DNA of 64,000 nucleotides from positions 1,674,001 through 1,738,000 of the forward strand of contig NZ_CP018139.1 in the NCBI RefSeq assembly GCF_001886615.1, given 5' to 3'. The DNA comes from Halomonas aestuarii. Lineage in GTDB: Bacteria; Pseudomonadota; Gammaproteobacteria; Pseudomonadales; Halomonadaceae. This document shows positions 1 through 8,860 of this stretch, piece after piece. The position numbers and the translations under genes were made by a program. Numbering within the stretch: position 1 is the stretch's first letter; each line of letters opens with the position of its first letter. The notes beneath the pieces were generated by a model. That model saw nothing but the letters and a program-made list of their open reading frames with translations. It did no database searches and was not told the origin of the DNA.

Positions 1-142
1 CGACGAGTACGACTACCTGGTGATCAACGACGACTTCACCACGGCCCTGCGCGAGCTGCAGTCGCTGGTCATCGCGCGACGCCTGACCCTGGAGCGGGTC
101 AGCGAGCACCACGCCCCCCTGCTCGAGGCGCTGCTGGCCTGA
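1..142 (+). CDS. gmk: Guanylate kinase, C-terminal end (partial)
   Basis: The first 142 bases encode the last 46 residues of a protein ending in ...LEALLA. The motif YLVINDDFTTAL is the typical C-terminal 'Y-x-V-x-N-D-x-F/L' segment of guanylate kinase, which makes GDP from GMP in the cytoplasm. The reading frame begins at base 2 and the 5' part lies outside the window. gmk directly before rpoZ and spoT is a classic gammaproteobacterial order, which supports the call. Catalytic and P-loop regions cannot be checked here. Confidence 0.85.
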   Translation, partial: DEYDYLVINDDFTTALRELQSLVIARRLTLERVSEHHAPLLEALLA

Positions 143-208
143 CCCTCGCAGCGGGTGCGCCTCGTGAATCCCGCGGCTGGCGCCCGTCCTGAGCCCGGGC
201 GGCGGCGC

Positions 209-238
209 TTGTCAGGGCAGCCGGGCGTCGAGTAATCT
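209..238 (+). promoter_or_regulatory. Possible promoter of rpoZ
   Basis: In the 191-bp gap between gmk and rpoZ there is TTGTCA at 209-214 (5/6 to the sigma-70 -35 box), an 18-bp spacer, and TAATCT at 233-238 (weak -10). It sits about 95 bases ahead of the rpoZ start. The -10 is poor, so this is tentative. Confidence 0.3.
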
Positions 239-333
239 ATCGGGTCTACCCAACGGTGGAATTCCCGGGGCGTTCCCACGCCGGCCGGGTCTTGCCCGTC
301 GGTATCACCTTATTTCACTTCAGGAAGACATCC

Positions 334-597
334 ATGGCACGTGTCACCGTCGAAGACTGTCTCGAAAACGTCGAAAACCGCTTCAAGCTGGTGATGATCT
401 CCACTCACCGTGCCCGCCAGCTGGCCCGTGGCTCCCGCGACGCCCTGCTGCCCTGGGAGAACGACAAGCCCACCGTGATGGCCCTGCGCGAGATTGCCGA
501 AGGCAAGGTCGATGCCAGCGTGCTCGACGAGCCCATCGAGGCGGCCCCGGTGCGCGTGCGTCCTGAGTTCGAGCCGGGCAGCCATCCCGAGGAGTGA
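334..597 (+). CDS. rpoZ: DNA-directed RNA polymerase omega subunit
   Basis: Encodes 87 residues starting [17 protein letters not shown], the standard omega N-terminus. Omega helps fold and assemble the beta' subunit of RNA polymerase and forms part of the ppGpp site 1 with beta'. The ATG at 334 is chosen over an in-frame upstream ATG at 256 because AGGAAG stands at 322-327 and the family starts with MARVT. It lies between gmk and spoT, so an alarmone target and an alarmone enzyme are adjacent. Length is normal for the family. Confidence 0.97.
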   Translation: MARVTVEDCLENVENRFKLVMISTHRARQLARGSRDALLPWENDKPTVMALREIAEGKVDASVLDEPIEAAPVRVRPEFEPGSHPEE

Positions 598-669
598 TCC
601 TGCCCTAACGGCGCAGGAGCGCCTTCTCTCTGGCCGAAGAGCCATCACGCAGCATTCAGGGCGCGCCGC

Positions 670-2805
670 ATGTTCACCATCGATGACCTGGCCGACAGAC
701 TCGGCGGCTATCTTCCCAAGGACGAGATCCAGCAGGTCAAGCGCGCCTTCTACTATGCCGAGCAGGCCCACGACGGCCAGCGACGTCGTTCCGGCGAGCC
801 CTATGTGACCCACCCGCTGGCCGTCGCCAATATCCTCGCCAACATGCACATGGACTACCAGAGCCTCATGGCCGCCATGCTGCATGACGTCATCGAGGAC
901 ACCGGCGTCTCCAAGAAGGCCCTGGCCCGACAGTTCGGGGACCCCGTCGCCGAGCTGGTCGACGGCGTTTCCAAGCTGACCCAGATCACCTTCGAGGACA
1001 AGGCGGTCGCCCAGGCCGAGAACTTCCAGAAGATGGTGCTGGCGATGTCCCGGGACATCCGGGTGATCATCGTCAAGCTCGCCGACCGGCTGCACAACAT
1101 GCGCACCCTGGGGGCCCTGCGTCCCGCGAAGAAGCGCCGCATCGCCCGCGAGACCCTGGAGATCTACGCCCGTATCGCCAGCCGGCTGGGCATCAACACC
1201 ATCCGTGTCGAGCTCGAGGACCTCTCCTTCCAGGCCCTCTACCCGATGCGGGCCGAGCGCATCAAGCGCGCCGTATCCCGGGCCCGGGGCCATCGCCGCT
1301 CGACGATCCGCCAGCTCCAGACCAGCCTCCAGCAGAGCCTCGACGACGAGGGCCTGACGGGCACGGTGATCGGCCGCCAGAAGCACCTGCTGTCGATCTA
1401 TCGCAAGATGCGCGACCAGCGGAAGTCCTTCGCCGAGATCATGGATGTCTTCGGCTTTCGCATCATCACCGAGGACGTCGACAGCTGCTACCGGATCCTC
1501 GGCGTGGTGCACAACCTCTACAAGCCGGTGCCGGGGCGCTTCAAGGACTACATCGCCATCCCCAAGGCCAACGGCTACCAGAGCCTGCACACCACCCTGT
1601 TCGGCCGGGGCGGCATGCCCATCGAGGTGCAGATCCGCACCCGCGAGATGGAGGCCCTGGCCAACAACGGTGTCGCCGCCCACTGGCTCTACAAGGCCGG
1701 CCAGACCGACCACCCCATCGCCCAGGGCAGCCATGCCAGGGCCCGCGCCTGGGTCAAGGGCCTGCTGGAGATGCAGCGCCACGCCGGGGATTCCCTGGAG
1801 TTCATCGAACACGTCAAGAACGACCTCTTCCCCGACGACATCTACGTCTTCACGCCCAAGGGCGACATCATGGAGCTGCCCCAGGGCGCCACGGTGATCG
1901 ACTTCGCCTACAGCGTGCATACTGACATCGGCAACAGCTGCATCGCCTGTCGCATCGACCGCCACCTGGCGCCGCTCTCCACCCGGCTCGAGAGTGGCCA
2001 GACCCTGGAGATCATCACCTCTCCCGGGGCGCGGCCCAACCTGGCCTGGCTCAATTTCGTGATCACCGCCAAGGCCCGCTCGGCGATCCGCCACGCCCTC
2101 AAGCACCAGCAGCAGACCGAGGCGGTCCAGCTCGGCCGCCGCCTGCTCAACAAGGCCCTGGCGCCGTTCGAGACCAGCCTGGAGGAACTTCCCGAGGGCG
2201 TGCTCGACCGCCTGCTGGCAGAGCACTCGCTGACCCAGGAGGCGCCGCTGCTGGAATCCATCGGGCTGGGCACCCGCGTTGCCCATGTGGTGGCCCGGCG
2301 GCTGATCGGGCTGCAGCAGGGCGAACCCGACGCGCCGGCGGGGCAACCGCCGCGTGGCCAGGGGCCGATCGTGATCAACGGCGCCGAGGGCATGGTGATC
2401 AAGTTCGCGCGCTGCTGTCGCCCGCTGCCCGGCGACCCGGTGATCGGCCACCTCTCGGCGGGCAAGGGGATCGTGGTGCACCGCGCCGAGTGCCGCAACC
2501 TTGGCGAGCTGAGGAACGACCCGGACAAGCTGTTCGCACTCGAGTGGTCCGACGACATCGACGAGGACTTTCCCTCGGCCCTGCGCCTGGAGATGGAGAC
2601 CCGCCGCGGCCTGGTGGCGGAGCTGGCCGCCCTGGTCACCGACGCCGGCGCCAACATCGAGCGCATCGACATCGAGGAGCGCGACGCACGGCTGTCGATC
2701 GTCAACCTGATCCTCGCGGTCCGCAACCGGGTCCACCTGGCGCGCATCATCAAGCGCCTGCGCAACCTGTCCCACGTAGGCCGCATCACCCGTCTCGGCA
2801 ATTGA
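670..2805 (+). CDS. spoT: Bifunctional (p)ppGpp synthetase/hydrolase SpoT
   Basis: 711 residues, normal for SpoT. The N-terminal HD hydrolase domain has HDVIEDT around residue 75, the intact metal-binding HD/ED motif. A RelA/SpoT synthetase domain follows ([10 protein letters not shown], then [10 protein letters not shown] near residue 300). Next come a TGS domain ([11 protein letters not shown] near residue 397), a conserved Cys-Cys region ([12 protein letters not shown]) and a C-terminal ACT domain. The intact HD motif supports real hydrolase activity, unlike RelA. It follows rpoZ by 72 bp on the same strand and is probably cotranscribed. It controls the stringent response to starvation in the cytoplasm. 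Confidence 0.96.
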   Translation: MFTIDDLADRLGGYLPKDEIQQVKRAFYYAEQAHDGQRRRSGEPYVTHPLAVANILANMHMDYQSLMAAMLHDVIEDTGVSKKALARQFGDPVAELVDGVSKLTQITFEDKAVAQAENFQKMVLAMSRDIRVIIVKLADRLHNMRTLGALRPAKKRRIARETLEIYARIASRLGINTIRVELEDLSFQALYPMRAERIKRAVSRARGHRRSTIRQLQTSLQQSLDDEGLTGTVIGRQKHLLSIYRKMRDQRKSFAEIMDVFGFRIITEDVDSCYRILGVVHNLYKPVPGRFKDYIAIPKANGYQSLHTTLFGRGGMPIEVQIRTREMEALANNGVAAHWLYKAGQTDHPIAQGSHARARAWVKGLLEMQRHAGDSLEFIEHVKNDLFPDDIYVFTPKGDIMELPQGATVIDFAYSVHTDIGNSCIACRIDRHLAPLSTRLESGQTLEIITSPGARPNLAWLNFVITAKARSAIRHALKHQQQTEAVQLGRRLLNKALAPFETSLEELPEGVLDRLLAEHSLTQEAPLLESIGLGTRVAHVVARRLIGLQQGEPDAPAGQPPRGQGPIVINGAEGMVIKFARCCRPLPGDPVIGHLSAGKGIVVHRAECRNLGELRNDPDKLFALEWSDDIDEDFPSALRLEMETRRGLVAELAALVTDAGANIERIDIEERDARLSIVNLILAVRNRVHLARIIKRLRNLSHVGRITRLGN

Positions 2806-2890
2806 CCCTCGCCGCCCCCGCCTGCCGCCGATGGCGGCGGGCGGGGCTCGTCCCGTTTCACGACGCACGACCTCAACAAGGAGAACCACC

Positions 2891-3280
2891 ATGAGCAACA
2901 AGGCCGTGATCAACACCGACCAGGCGCCCTCCGCCATCGGCCCATACTCCCAGGCCATCAAGGCCGGCAACACCGTCTACATCTCCGGCCAGATCCCCCT
3001 GGACCCGGCCAGCATGGAGATCGTCTCCGACGACTTCGAGGCCCAGGCTCGCCAGGTCTTCAGCAACCTCAAGGCCGTCTGCGAGGAAGCCGCCGGCACC
3101 CTGCAGGACGTGGTCAAGCTCAACCTCTACCTGGTCGACCTGGAGCACTTCGCCGTGGTCAACAAGGTGATGGAGGAGGTCTTCCAGGCGCCCTACCCGG
3201 CCCGTGCCGCGGTGGGCGTGAAGGCCCTGCCGAAGGGCGCACAGGTCGAGGCTGAGGCGGTCATGATCATCGGCGACTGA
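2891..3280 (+). CDS. ridA: RidA family enamine/imine deaminase
   Basis: 129 residues beginning [20 protein letters not shown], typical of RidA (YjgF/YER057c/UK114). These trimeric enzymes hydrolyse reactive enamine/imine intermediates made by PLP enzymes such as threonine dehydratase. The conserved C-terminal [18 protein letters not shown] holds the family arginine that binds the substrate carboxylate. The start has AAGGAG at 2878-2883, eight bases upstream. The place behind spoT is the same as in Pseudomonas. Confidence 0.95.
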   Translation: MSNKAVINTDQAPSAIGPYSQAIKAGNTVYISGQIPLDPASMEIVSDDFEAQARQVFSNLKAVCEEAAGTLQDVVKLNLYLVDLEHFAVVNKVMEEVFQAPYPARAAVGVKALPKGAQVEAEAVMIIGD

Positions 3281-3289
3281 TCCCCCGCC

Positions 3290-3805
3290 ATGCGCCTCTT
3301 CCTGGCCCTGGTCCCGCCGCCGGCCCTGCGCCGGCGGCTCGGCGAACTCGCCGAGCGGGCCTGGACCCGCTGTGGCGGGCGGCGCGTGCCCGATGACAGC
3401 CTGCACCTGACCCTGGCCTTCCTCGGCGAGGTCGACGAGGCCGGAGCGGACGAACTGATGACGTGGGTGGAGGAGCTGGAGGTTCCCGAGGGGGAATGGC
3501 GCCTGGACGCCTGGGGATGCTTCAGCCGTCCGGGCATCCTCTGGGTGGGCGGCCGGACGCCCGACAGGGCGCTGGTGGCGCTGCAGGCGTCGCTGTGGCA
3601 TGAGCTGGAGGCGCGGGGATTCGGCCGCGGGCCGTCGCACTTCGTCCCGCATGTCACACTGCTGCGTCGCGCCCGTCGGCTGGAGACGCAGGGGCTGCCG
3701 CCGATCGACCTGACCTGGCGCCATGGACGCCTGGCGCTGCTGCGCTCCTTCACCGAGAACGACGGGGCCCGCTACGAGACCCTCGCCCGTTCGTCGACGA
3801 CCTGA
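3290..3805 (+). CDS. thpR: RNA 2',3'-cyclic phosphodiesterase (ThpR/LigT family)
   Basis: 171 residues. The two HxTx motifs that define the 2H phosphoesterase superfamily are present: HLTLAFLG near residue 43 and HVTLLRR near residue 121. The N-terminal RLFLALVPP matches the family opening. Known members hydrolyse RNA 2',3'-cyclic phosphates and can ligate tRNA half molecules in reverse. It starts 9 bp after ridA and is probably cotranscribed with it. It converges on the next gene with a 16-bp gap. Confidence 0.9.
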   Translation: MRLFLALVPPPALRRRLGELAERAWTRCGGRRVPDDSLHLTLAFLGEVDEAGADELMTWVEELEVPEGEWRLDAWGCFSRPGILWVGGRTPDRALVALQASLWHELEARGFGRGPSHFVPHVTLLRRARRLETQGLPPIDLTWRHGRLALLRSFTENDGARYETLARSSTT

Positions 3806-3821
3806 TCGGGTCGTCCTTCCA

Positions 3822-4694
3822 TCACGCCTTTTCGGGCAGGAAGCCCCCCGCCTGCAGCACCTGGGCATAGCCCTCCCGGAAGCTCGGGTAGCGGAAGCGA
3901 TAGCCGCTCTCCAGCAGCCTGGCGTTGCTTAAGCGCTTGCTGGCCCGGCGACGCAGCGGGGACTGGATGGTCTCGGTGGCCTCGACCTTGAGCTGCTTCG
4001 CCAGCCAGACCATCACCTCGTTCAACGGCGCCGGTTCGCAGTCGCTGCCGAGATAGAGCGACGCGACAGGCTCGTCGGCCAGGGCCAGGCCGATCAGGTG
4101 GGCGAGCGCCCCGGCACAGTCGTCACGATGGATCCGGTTGGAGTACATGACGGGGCTGGCCGGCGCGATGCGGCCCTCGCCGACCTGGCGGATCAGGCGG
4201 TCGCGGCCGGGGCCGTAGATCCCCGAGAAGCGCACCACGGTGCCGGGCAGGTCGTGGTCGAGCAGCGCCTGCTCGGCCTCCCACATCAGCGTTCCCGAGA
4301 AACCGGACGGTTCGGCGGGGCTCGCCTCGTCGACCTCCTCGCCGTCCCGCTGGGCATAGACGCTGGTCGAGGAGACGAAGAACACGCGTCGGGGGGGCCT
4401 GTCGCGGCCGGAAAACTCCTGGAGCACCGCCTTCAGGCCATCGGGGTAGGCGGCGCGATAGGCCTCCTCCTCGAAGCGGTCGGCGCTGACCACATAGACC
4501 AGGGTATCGGCATCGGGAAGCCCGGTGAGCGTGGCCGGGTCAGCGAGGTCCACCGCGACGGCCTCGATGCCACTGCCTTCCAGGGCACGGATATTCCTGC
4601 GGGCCCCCACCACATGGTGCCCGGCCTCGAGCAGTTCGCGTCCCAGTGCCATGCCGATGTCGCCACAGCCGAGAATCAGTGTCGTCGTCTTCAC
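3822..4694 (-). CDS. NAD(P)-dependent epimerase/SDR family oxidoreductase (YeeZ-like)
   Basis: 290 residues. The N-terminal TTTLILGCGDIGMALGREL holds a GxGxxG dinucleotide-binding loop of an extended Rossmann fold, followed by GARRN. Further on, FVSSTSVYAQRDGEEVDE is the strand and Ser region of extended SDR epimerases, but the usual YxxxK is replaced by a different arrangement (MWEAEQALL), as in YeeZ-type proteins. The substrate is unknown; sequence alone does not show true epimerase activity. It is divergent from oxyR across 115 bp, a place often held by an oxidative-stress-linked gene, but no functional link is shown. Confidence 0.75.
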   Translation of the reverse strand: MKTTTLILGCGDIGMALGRELLEAGHHVVGARRNIRALEGSGIEAVAVDLADPATLTGLPDADTLVYVVSADRFEEEAYRAAYPDGLKAVLQEFSGRDRPPRRVFFVSSTSVYAQRDGEEVDEASPAEPSGFSGTLMWEAEQALLDHDLPGTVVRFSGIYGPGRDRLIRQVGEGRIAPASPVMYSNRIHRDDCAGALAHLIGLALADEPVASLYLGSDCEPAPLNEVMVWLAKQLKVEATETIQSPLRRRASKRLSNARLLESGYRFRYPSFREGYAQVLQAGGFLPEKA

Positions 4695-4809
4695 CTTTCC
4701 CTCGCCCCCTGATAAAAAGTCCCTATTGGCATTATTCTGTCCCTTGATATCGGGCGAGATCGCCTGTGACCGTCACCCGCTTTGGAAGAGGATGCCTGCC
4801 GGCACCACC

Positions 4810-5730
4810 ATGACTCTAACAGAACTCCGCTATATCGTGACACTGGCCCAGGAACGCCACTTCGGACGCGCGGCGGAGCGCTGCTTCGTCTCCCAGCCGA
4901 CCCTGTCGGTGGCCGTCAAGAAGCTGGAGGAGGAGCTGGAGGTCGCGCTGTTCGAACGCTCGAAATCCACCGTGCAGGTCACCCCGATGGGGGAAAAGAT
5001 CGTCGAGCAGGCCCAGCGCGTGCTGGAGCAGAGCAGCGTGATCAGGGAGCTCGCCTCGGCCGGCCGCGACCAGCTGGCCAGCCCCCTGCGCATCGGCGCC
5101 ATCTACACCATCGGGCCCTACCTGTTCCCGCACCTGATTCCGGAACTCTCCCGTCAGGCGCCCCAGATGCCGCTCTACATCGAGGAGGGCTTCACCGGGA
5201 ACCTGCGCCGCAAGCTGAGAAGCGGCGAGCTGGACGCCATCATCATCGCGCTGCCCTTCACCGAGACCGACGTGGTCACCAAGCCGCTCTACGAGGAGGC
5301 CTTCGAGGTGCTGCTGCCGGCCGACCACCGCTGGGCCGAGCGCGAGAGCATCGACAAGGAGGACCTGCTGGAGGAGCGCCTGCTGCTGCTCGGCGAGGGG
5401 CACTGCTTCCGCGACCAGATCCTCGAGGCCTGTCCGGCCATCAGCCACCAGCTCAACAGCCCCTCCAACACGCTCACCGCCGAGGGCGGCTCGCTTGAGA
5501 CCATCCGCCACATGGTGGCCTCGAAACTCGGCATCACCGTGCTTCCGCGCTCGGCCATCGGTACCGTCCACTATGAGAGCGGCATGCTGATCAGCCGCCC
5601 CTTCACCGCCCCGGCTCCCTCGCGGACCGTGGCCATCGCCTGGCGCGCCAGCTTCCCGCGGCCCCGGGCCATCGATGCCGTCACCGACGCCATCGAGCGC
5701 TGCCGACAGGAAGAGCTCGACCCGGCATGA
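4810..5730 (+). CDS. oxyR: Hydrogen-peroxide sensor and LysR-type activator OxyR
   Basis: 306 residues. The N-terminal winged helix-turn-helix (MTLTELRYIVTLAQERHFGR, then SQPTLSVAVKKLEEEL) is the OxyR form of LysR. The redox pair is intact: Cys199 in GEGHCFRDQ and Cys208 in ILEAC, at the same residue numbers as in E. coli OxyR. Peroxide makes the disulfide and turns on catalase, peroxiredoxin and iron-control genes. The ATG at 4810 is chosen by family alignment; the frame is open further upstream. Its stop overlaps the recG start as ATGA (5727-5730), so the two are translationally coupled, as in Pseudomonas. Confidence 0.96.
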   Translation: MTLTELRYIVTLAQERHFGRAAERCFVSQPTLSVAVKKLEEELEVALFERSKSTVQVTPMGEKIVEQAQRVLEQSSVIRELASAGRDQLASPLRIGAIYTIGPYLFPHLIPELSRQAPQMPLYIEEGFTGNLRRKLRSGELDAIIIALPFTETDVVTKPLYEEAFEVLLPADHRWAERESIDKEDLLEERLLLLGEGHCFRDQILEACPAISHQLNSPSNTLTAEGGSLETIRHMVASKLGITVLPRSAIGTVHYESGMLISRPFTAPAPSRTVAIAWRASFPRPRAIDAVTDAIERCRQEELDPA

Positions 5731-7820
5731 GCGCCGACGCGACGACCCTGGACGCCCCCGTCACGGACCTCAAGGGCGTCGGCGAGGCCCTGGCCGGGAA
5801 GCTGTCCCGGCTGGGCATCGAACGCGTCGCCGACCTGCTGTTCCACCTGCCGCTGCGCTACCAGGACCGCACCCGCATCACCCCCATCGCCACCCTGAGC
5901 GCCGGGCACGAGGCCGTGGTGGAGGGAGAGGTGGTGGCCGGCGAGGTGGTGCGCGGGCGTCGCCGCAGCCTGCTGGTCCGCCTGCGCGACGGCTCCGGGA
6001 TCCTCAGCCTGCGCTTCTTCCATTTCTCCCCCGCCCAGCAGCAGCAGTTCCAGCCCGGGGCGCGGGTACGCGCCTTCGGCGAGGCCCGCGCCGGCGCCAC
6101 CGGTCTCGAGCTTTACCATCCGGAATACCGCCTGCTGGGCGGAGGCGAGGCCCCGGTGGAGGACCACCTGACGCCCATCTACCCGGCGACCGAGGGCCTC
6201 CACCAGACCCGCCTGCGGGCCCTGATCGACCAGGCCCTGGCGCGACTGGACGCCGACCCGGACGCCCTGCCGGACGGCATTCCCGCCCCCCTGCGCCGCC
6301 GCTTCGACCTGCCCACGCTGCACCACTGCCTGGATACCCTGCACCGGCCGCCGCCGGAGGCCGACCCGGACGAGCTGGCCGCCGGGCGTCACCCGGCCAG
6401 GCGCCGCCTGGCCCTGGAGGAGCTGCTCGCGCATCGCCTCAGCCTCCAGGAGGTCCGGCTGCGCATCCAGGAGGACGGCGCCCCGGCGCTGCACGGCGGT
6501 CGAGGCCTGCAGGCCCGCTTCCTGACCCACCTGCCCTTCGCGCTGACCGGCGCCCAGCGCCGGGTCCTCGACGAGCTCGCCGCCGACCTGGCCCGGGAAG
6601 TGCCTATGCTGCGGCTCGTGCAGGGGGACGTGGGCTCGGGCAAGACCGTGGTCGCCGCCATGGCGGCCCTCTCGGCCATCGCCGCCGACTGCCAGGCGGC
6701 GATGATGGCCCCCACCGAGATCCTCGCCGAACAGCACTACCGCACCTTCAGCTCCTGGTTCGAGCCGCTGGGCATCGAGGTGGCCTGGCTGTCGGGCAAG
6801 CTCAAGGGCAAGGCGCGCCTGGACACCAAGGCGGCGATCAGCGATGGCCGCGCCCGCATGGTGGTGGGCACCCATGCGCTCTTCCAGGGCGACGTGCACT
6901 TCCAGCGTCTGGGGCTCGCCATCATCGACGAGCAGCATCGCTTCGGCGTCCACCAGCGGCTGGCGCTGCGCGAGAAGGGCGAGGCCGGCGGCCTGACCCC
7001 CCACCAGCTGGTAATGACCGCGACGCCGATCCCGCGCACCCTGGCCATGAGCGCCTACGCCGACCTGGACGTCTCGGTGATCGACGAGCTGCCGCCCGGC
7101 CGCACCCCGGTGAAGACGGTGGTGATGCCCGACGAGCGCCGCCCCGACGTGATGGCGCGCATTCGCCACGCCTGCGCCGAGGGGCGCCAGGCCTACTGGG
7201 TCTGCACCCTGATCGAGGAGTCCGAGGCGCTGCAGTGCCAGGCGGCCGAGGCCACCCGCGACGAACTGGTCGAGACCCTGCCGGAACTTTCCATCGGCCT
7301 GGTCCACGGCCGCATGAAGGCCGGCGAGAAGGCCGCGGTGATGGAGGCCTTCAAGGCCGGGGAACTGGATCTGCTGGTGGCCACCACGGTGATCGAGGTG
7401 GGGGTCGACGTGCCCAACGCCAGCCTGATGATCATCGAGAATCCCGAGCGGCTCGGCCTCTCGCAGCTTCACCAGCTGCGCGGGCGGGTGGGGCGCGGGG
7501 CCGTCGAGAGCTTCTGCGTGCTGCTCTACCATCCCCCGCTGTCGGCCCACTCCCGGGAGCGCCTGTCCGTGATGCGCGAGACCACCGACGGCTTTCGCAT
7601 CGCCGAGAAGGACCTGGAGATCCGCGGCCCCGGCGAGGTGCTGGGCACCCGCCAGACCGGGCTCGCCCAGATGAAGGTGGCCGACCTGGAGCGCGACGCC
7701 GACCTGCTGGAGCGTGTCGCCCCCCTGGCCGAGGCACTGCTGGCCGACCATCCCGAGGCCAGCCGGCCGCTCATCCGTCGCTGGCTGGGCGAGGAAGCGG
7801 GTCGCTACGGGCAGGTGTGA
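5727..7820 (+). CDS. recG: ATP-dependent DNA helicase RecG
   Basis: 697 residues. The N-terminal wedge/OB domain opens with LKGVGEALAGKLSRLGIERV. Helicase motif I is GDVGSGKTVVAA near residue 300. Motif II is DEQHRFGVHQR, the DEQH form typical of RecG, and motif III is MTATPIPRT. Motif VI lies in QLRGRVGRG, and the C-terminal TRQTGLAQMKVADLERD matches the TRG region. RecG remodels stalled replication forks and branched DNA. It overlaps oxyR by four bases. Length is normal. Confidence 0.97.
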   Translation: MSADATTLDAPVTDLKGVGEALAGKLSRLGIERVADLLFHLPLRYQDRTRITPIATLSAGHEAVVEGEVVAGEVVRGRRRSLLVRLRDGSGILSLRFFHFSPAQQQQFQPGARVRAFGEARAGATGLELYHPEYRLLGGGEAPVEDHLTPIYPATEGLHQTRLRALIDQALARLDADPDALPDGIPAPLRRRFDLPTLHHCLDTLHRPPPEADPDELAAGRHPARRRLALEELLAHRLSLQEVRLRIQEDGAPALHGGRGLQARFLTHLPFALTGAQRRVLDELAADLAREVPMLRLVQGDVGSGKTVVAAMAALSAIAADCQAAMMAPTEILAEQHYRTFSSWFEPLGIEVAWLSGKLKGKARLDTKAAISDGRARMVVGTHALFQGDVHFQRLGLAIIDEQHRFGVHQRLALREKGEAGGLTPHQLVMTATPIPRTLAMSAYADLDVSVIDELPPGRTPVKTVVMPDERRPDVMARIRHACAEGRQAYWVCTLIEESEALQCQAAEATRDELVETLPELSIGLVHGRMKAGEKAAVMEAFKAGELDLLVATTVIEVGVDVPNASLMIIENPERLGLSQLHQLRGRVGRGAVESFCVLLYHPPLSAHSRERLSVMRETTDGFRIAEKDLEIRGPGEVLGTRQTGLAQMKVADLERDADLLERVAPLAEALLADHPEASRPLIRRWLGEEAGRYGQV

Positions 7821-7821
7821 C

Positions 7822-7927
7822 AGCTGCAAGCTGCAAGCAAGATGGTGCGCCTGACTAAACCAAAAAGCCCCCGGAGAGCAGGGCCTTCGGGGGTTCCTTG
7901 TAACTTGCTGCTTTTCGCTTGTAACTG
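7822..7927. repeat. Short repeated motifs around the recG terminator
   Basis: After recG, AGCTGCA occurs twice in tandem (7822-7835) followed by AGCAAG. Beyond the terminator hairpin, CTTGTAACT appears twice (7897-7905 and 7918-7926, 21-bp period) with CTTGCTGC between. The right part is roughly an inverted copy of the left. This looks like a small intergenic repeat element, but other copies lie outside the window. Confidence 0.4.
7862..7899. terminator. Terminator between convergent recG and the SCP2-like gene
   Basis: CCCCCG at 7868-7873 pairs with CGGGGG at 7888-7893, flanked by AAAAA on the left and TTCCTT on the right. It sits between the ends of two convergent genes, so it may serve both strands. 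Confidence 0.55.
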
Positions 7928-7939
7928 CCCGGAGGGCGC

Positions 7940-8296
7940 CTATAGGTGCTTCAGCAGCCTCTGCAGCTTCTGGAGGTCGCCGGAATCGCCGACCAGGCGC
8001 ACCTTGCCGGCCATCATGCCGTCGAGGAAAGCCTGCTGGGTGGGCTTCTTGAGGACCTGGATCGCCGTGGCCTCGTCCTCGAAACGCAACTCGAGGTCAA
8101 GATCCACCGGCAGTCCGCTGCCCACCCGGATGCCCTGGGGCGACATGCGGTAGTGACGGGCAATGGTGAGATCCTCGGTGGCGATGCCCCAGTCCAGGCC
8201 GCGCATCTCGCCGAGCAGTTCGCGGAACCGCGCCTTGCGGCGCAGGGCACGCTTGAGCATCAGCCCGAGGAGCCACAGCATCAGTCGCAGCTTCAT
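7940..8296 (-). CDS. Small SCP2-like/hypothetical protein
   Basis: 118 residues. The first 20 residues (MKLRLMLWLLGLMLKRALRR) form an amphipathic or weakly membrane-seeking helix with many basic residues. The C-terminal half, with FEDEATAIQVLKKPTQQAF and GMMAGKVRLVGDSGDL, resembles the SCP2 sterol-carrier fold seen in small lipid-binding proteins of proteobacteria. No catalytic motif is visible. It lies 67 bp downstream of the HU gene on the same strand. Function unknown; the SCP2 link is by eye. Confidence 0.6.
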   Translation of the reverse strand: MKLRLMLWLLGLMLKRALRRKARFRELLGEMRGLDWGIATEDLTIARHYRMSPQGIRVGSGLPVDLDLELRFEDEATAIQVLKKPTQQAFLDGMMAGKVRLVGDSGDLQKLQRLLKHL

Positions 8297-8363
8297 ATCG
8301 GCTCCGCCGCTGAAGGAAAGGGAAGGAGAAGAGGCGGCCCGCGCAGGAGCGGGCCGCAGCGCC

Positions 8364-8639
8364 CTACTTGCCGACGGCGTCCTTGAGGCCCTTGCCTGGC
8401 TTGAAGGCGACGGTCTTGCTGGCCGGGATGGTCAGCGGCTTGCCGGTCTGGGGGTTCTTGCCGGTGCGCGCGGCTCGCTCGCGCACGGTGAAGGTGCCAA
8501 AGCCGATCAGCGAGACGTCCTGCCCCTGAGACACACTTCCGGTGATCTCATCGAGAATGACGTTGAGCACCTGGCTCGCCTTGTCCTTGGAAAGATCCGC
8601 ACGATCGGCAATCGCCGCGGCGAGTTCTGGCTTGCGCAT
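8364..8639 (-). CDS. hupA: HU family nucleoid DNA-binding protein
   Basis: 91 residues. MRKPELAAAIADRADLS opens the HU dimerisation domain. LIGFGTFTVRERAARTGKNP is the beta arm that reaches into the minor groove, and ends in the family NPQTG proline region. HU bends and packs DNA and helps DnaA open oriC. The position between recG and a rubredoxin reductase matches the Pseudomonas hupA locus, which is why that symbol is used; the protein itself could equally be called HupB-type. CAGGAGG lies just upstream of the ATG. Confidence 0.9.
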   Translation of the reverse strand: MRKPELAAAIADRADLSKDKASQVLNVILDEITGSVSQGQDVSLIGFGTFTVRERAARTGKNPQTGKPLTIPASKTVAFKPGKGLKDAVGK

Positions 8640-8860
8640 ACAGCCCTCCTGGTATTGGCATCACGTATCCGGCGTTCATCGCCGGCAGTGTTGTTATGTC
8701 ATACGATCTGTCATTGCAGCACTCGCCTGACGCCTATCACGATCATGACCGTTGGGTGAGGGAAGGGTCGATCCTGTGGAAGCTACAGGCGAATGATGCC
8801 GATCGGCATTGCCTCTGGCTCCGCGCTCCGATGACCGCGGGAGGCCCGTCGTTGACGTCA

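Noticed and set aside
310..2973. An 887-residue open frame opposite spoT
   Set aside because: Long antisense frames are common in GC-rich genes because of codon bias; its translation is low-complexity and matches no family, while spoT on the other strand is clear.
4695..4809. OxyR autoregulatory site in the oxyR gap
   Set aside because: CTATT and ATTATT units are seen, but not four ATAG-type units in the right phase, so no site is claimed.
8640..8860. A rubredoxin gene hidden beside the reductase
   Set aside because: No frame with paired CxxCG motifs is present on either strand here or in 10022-10122.
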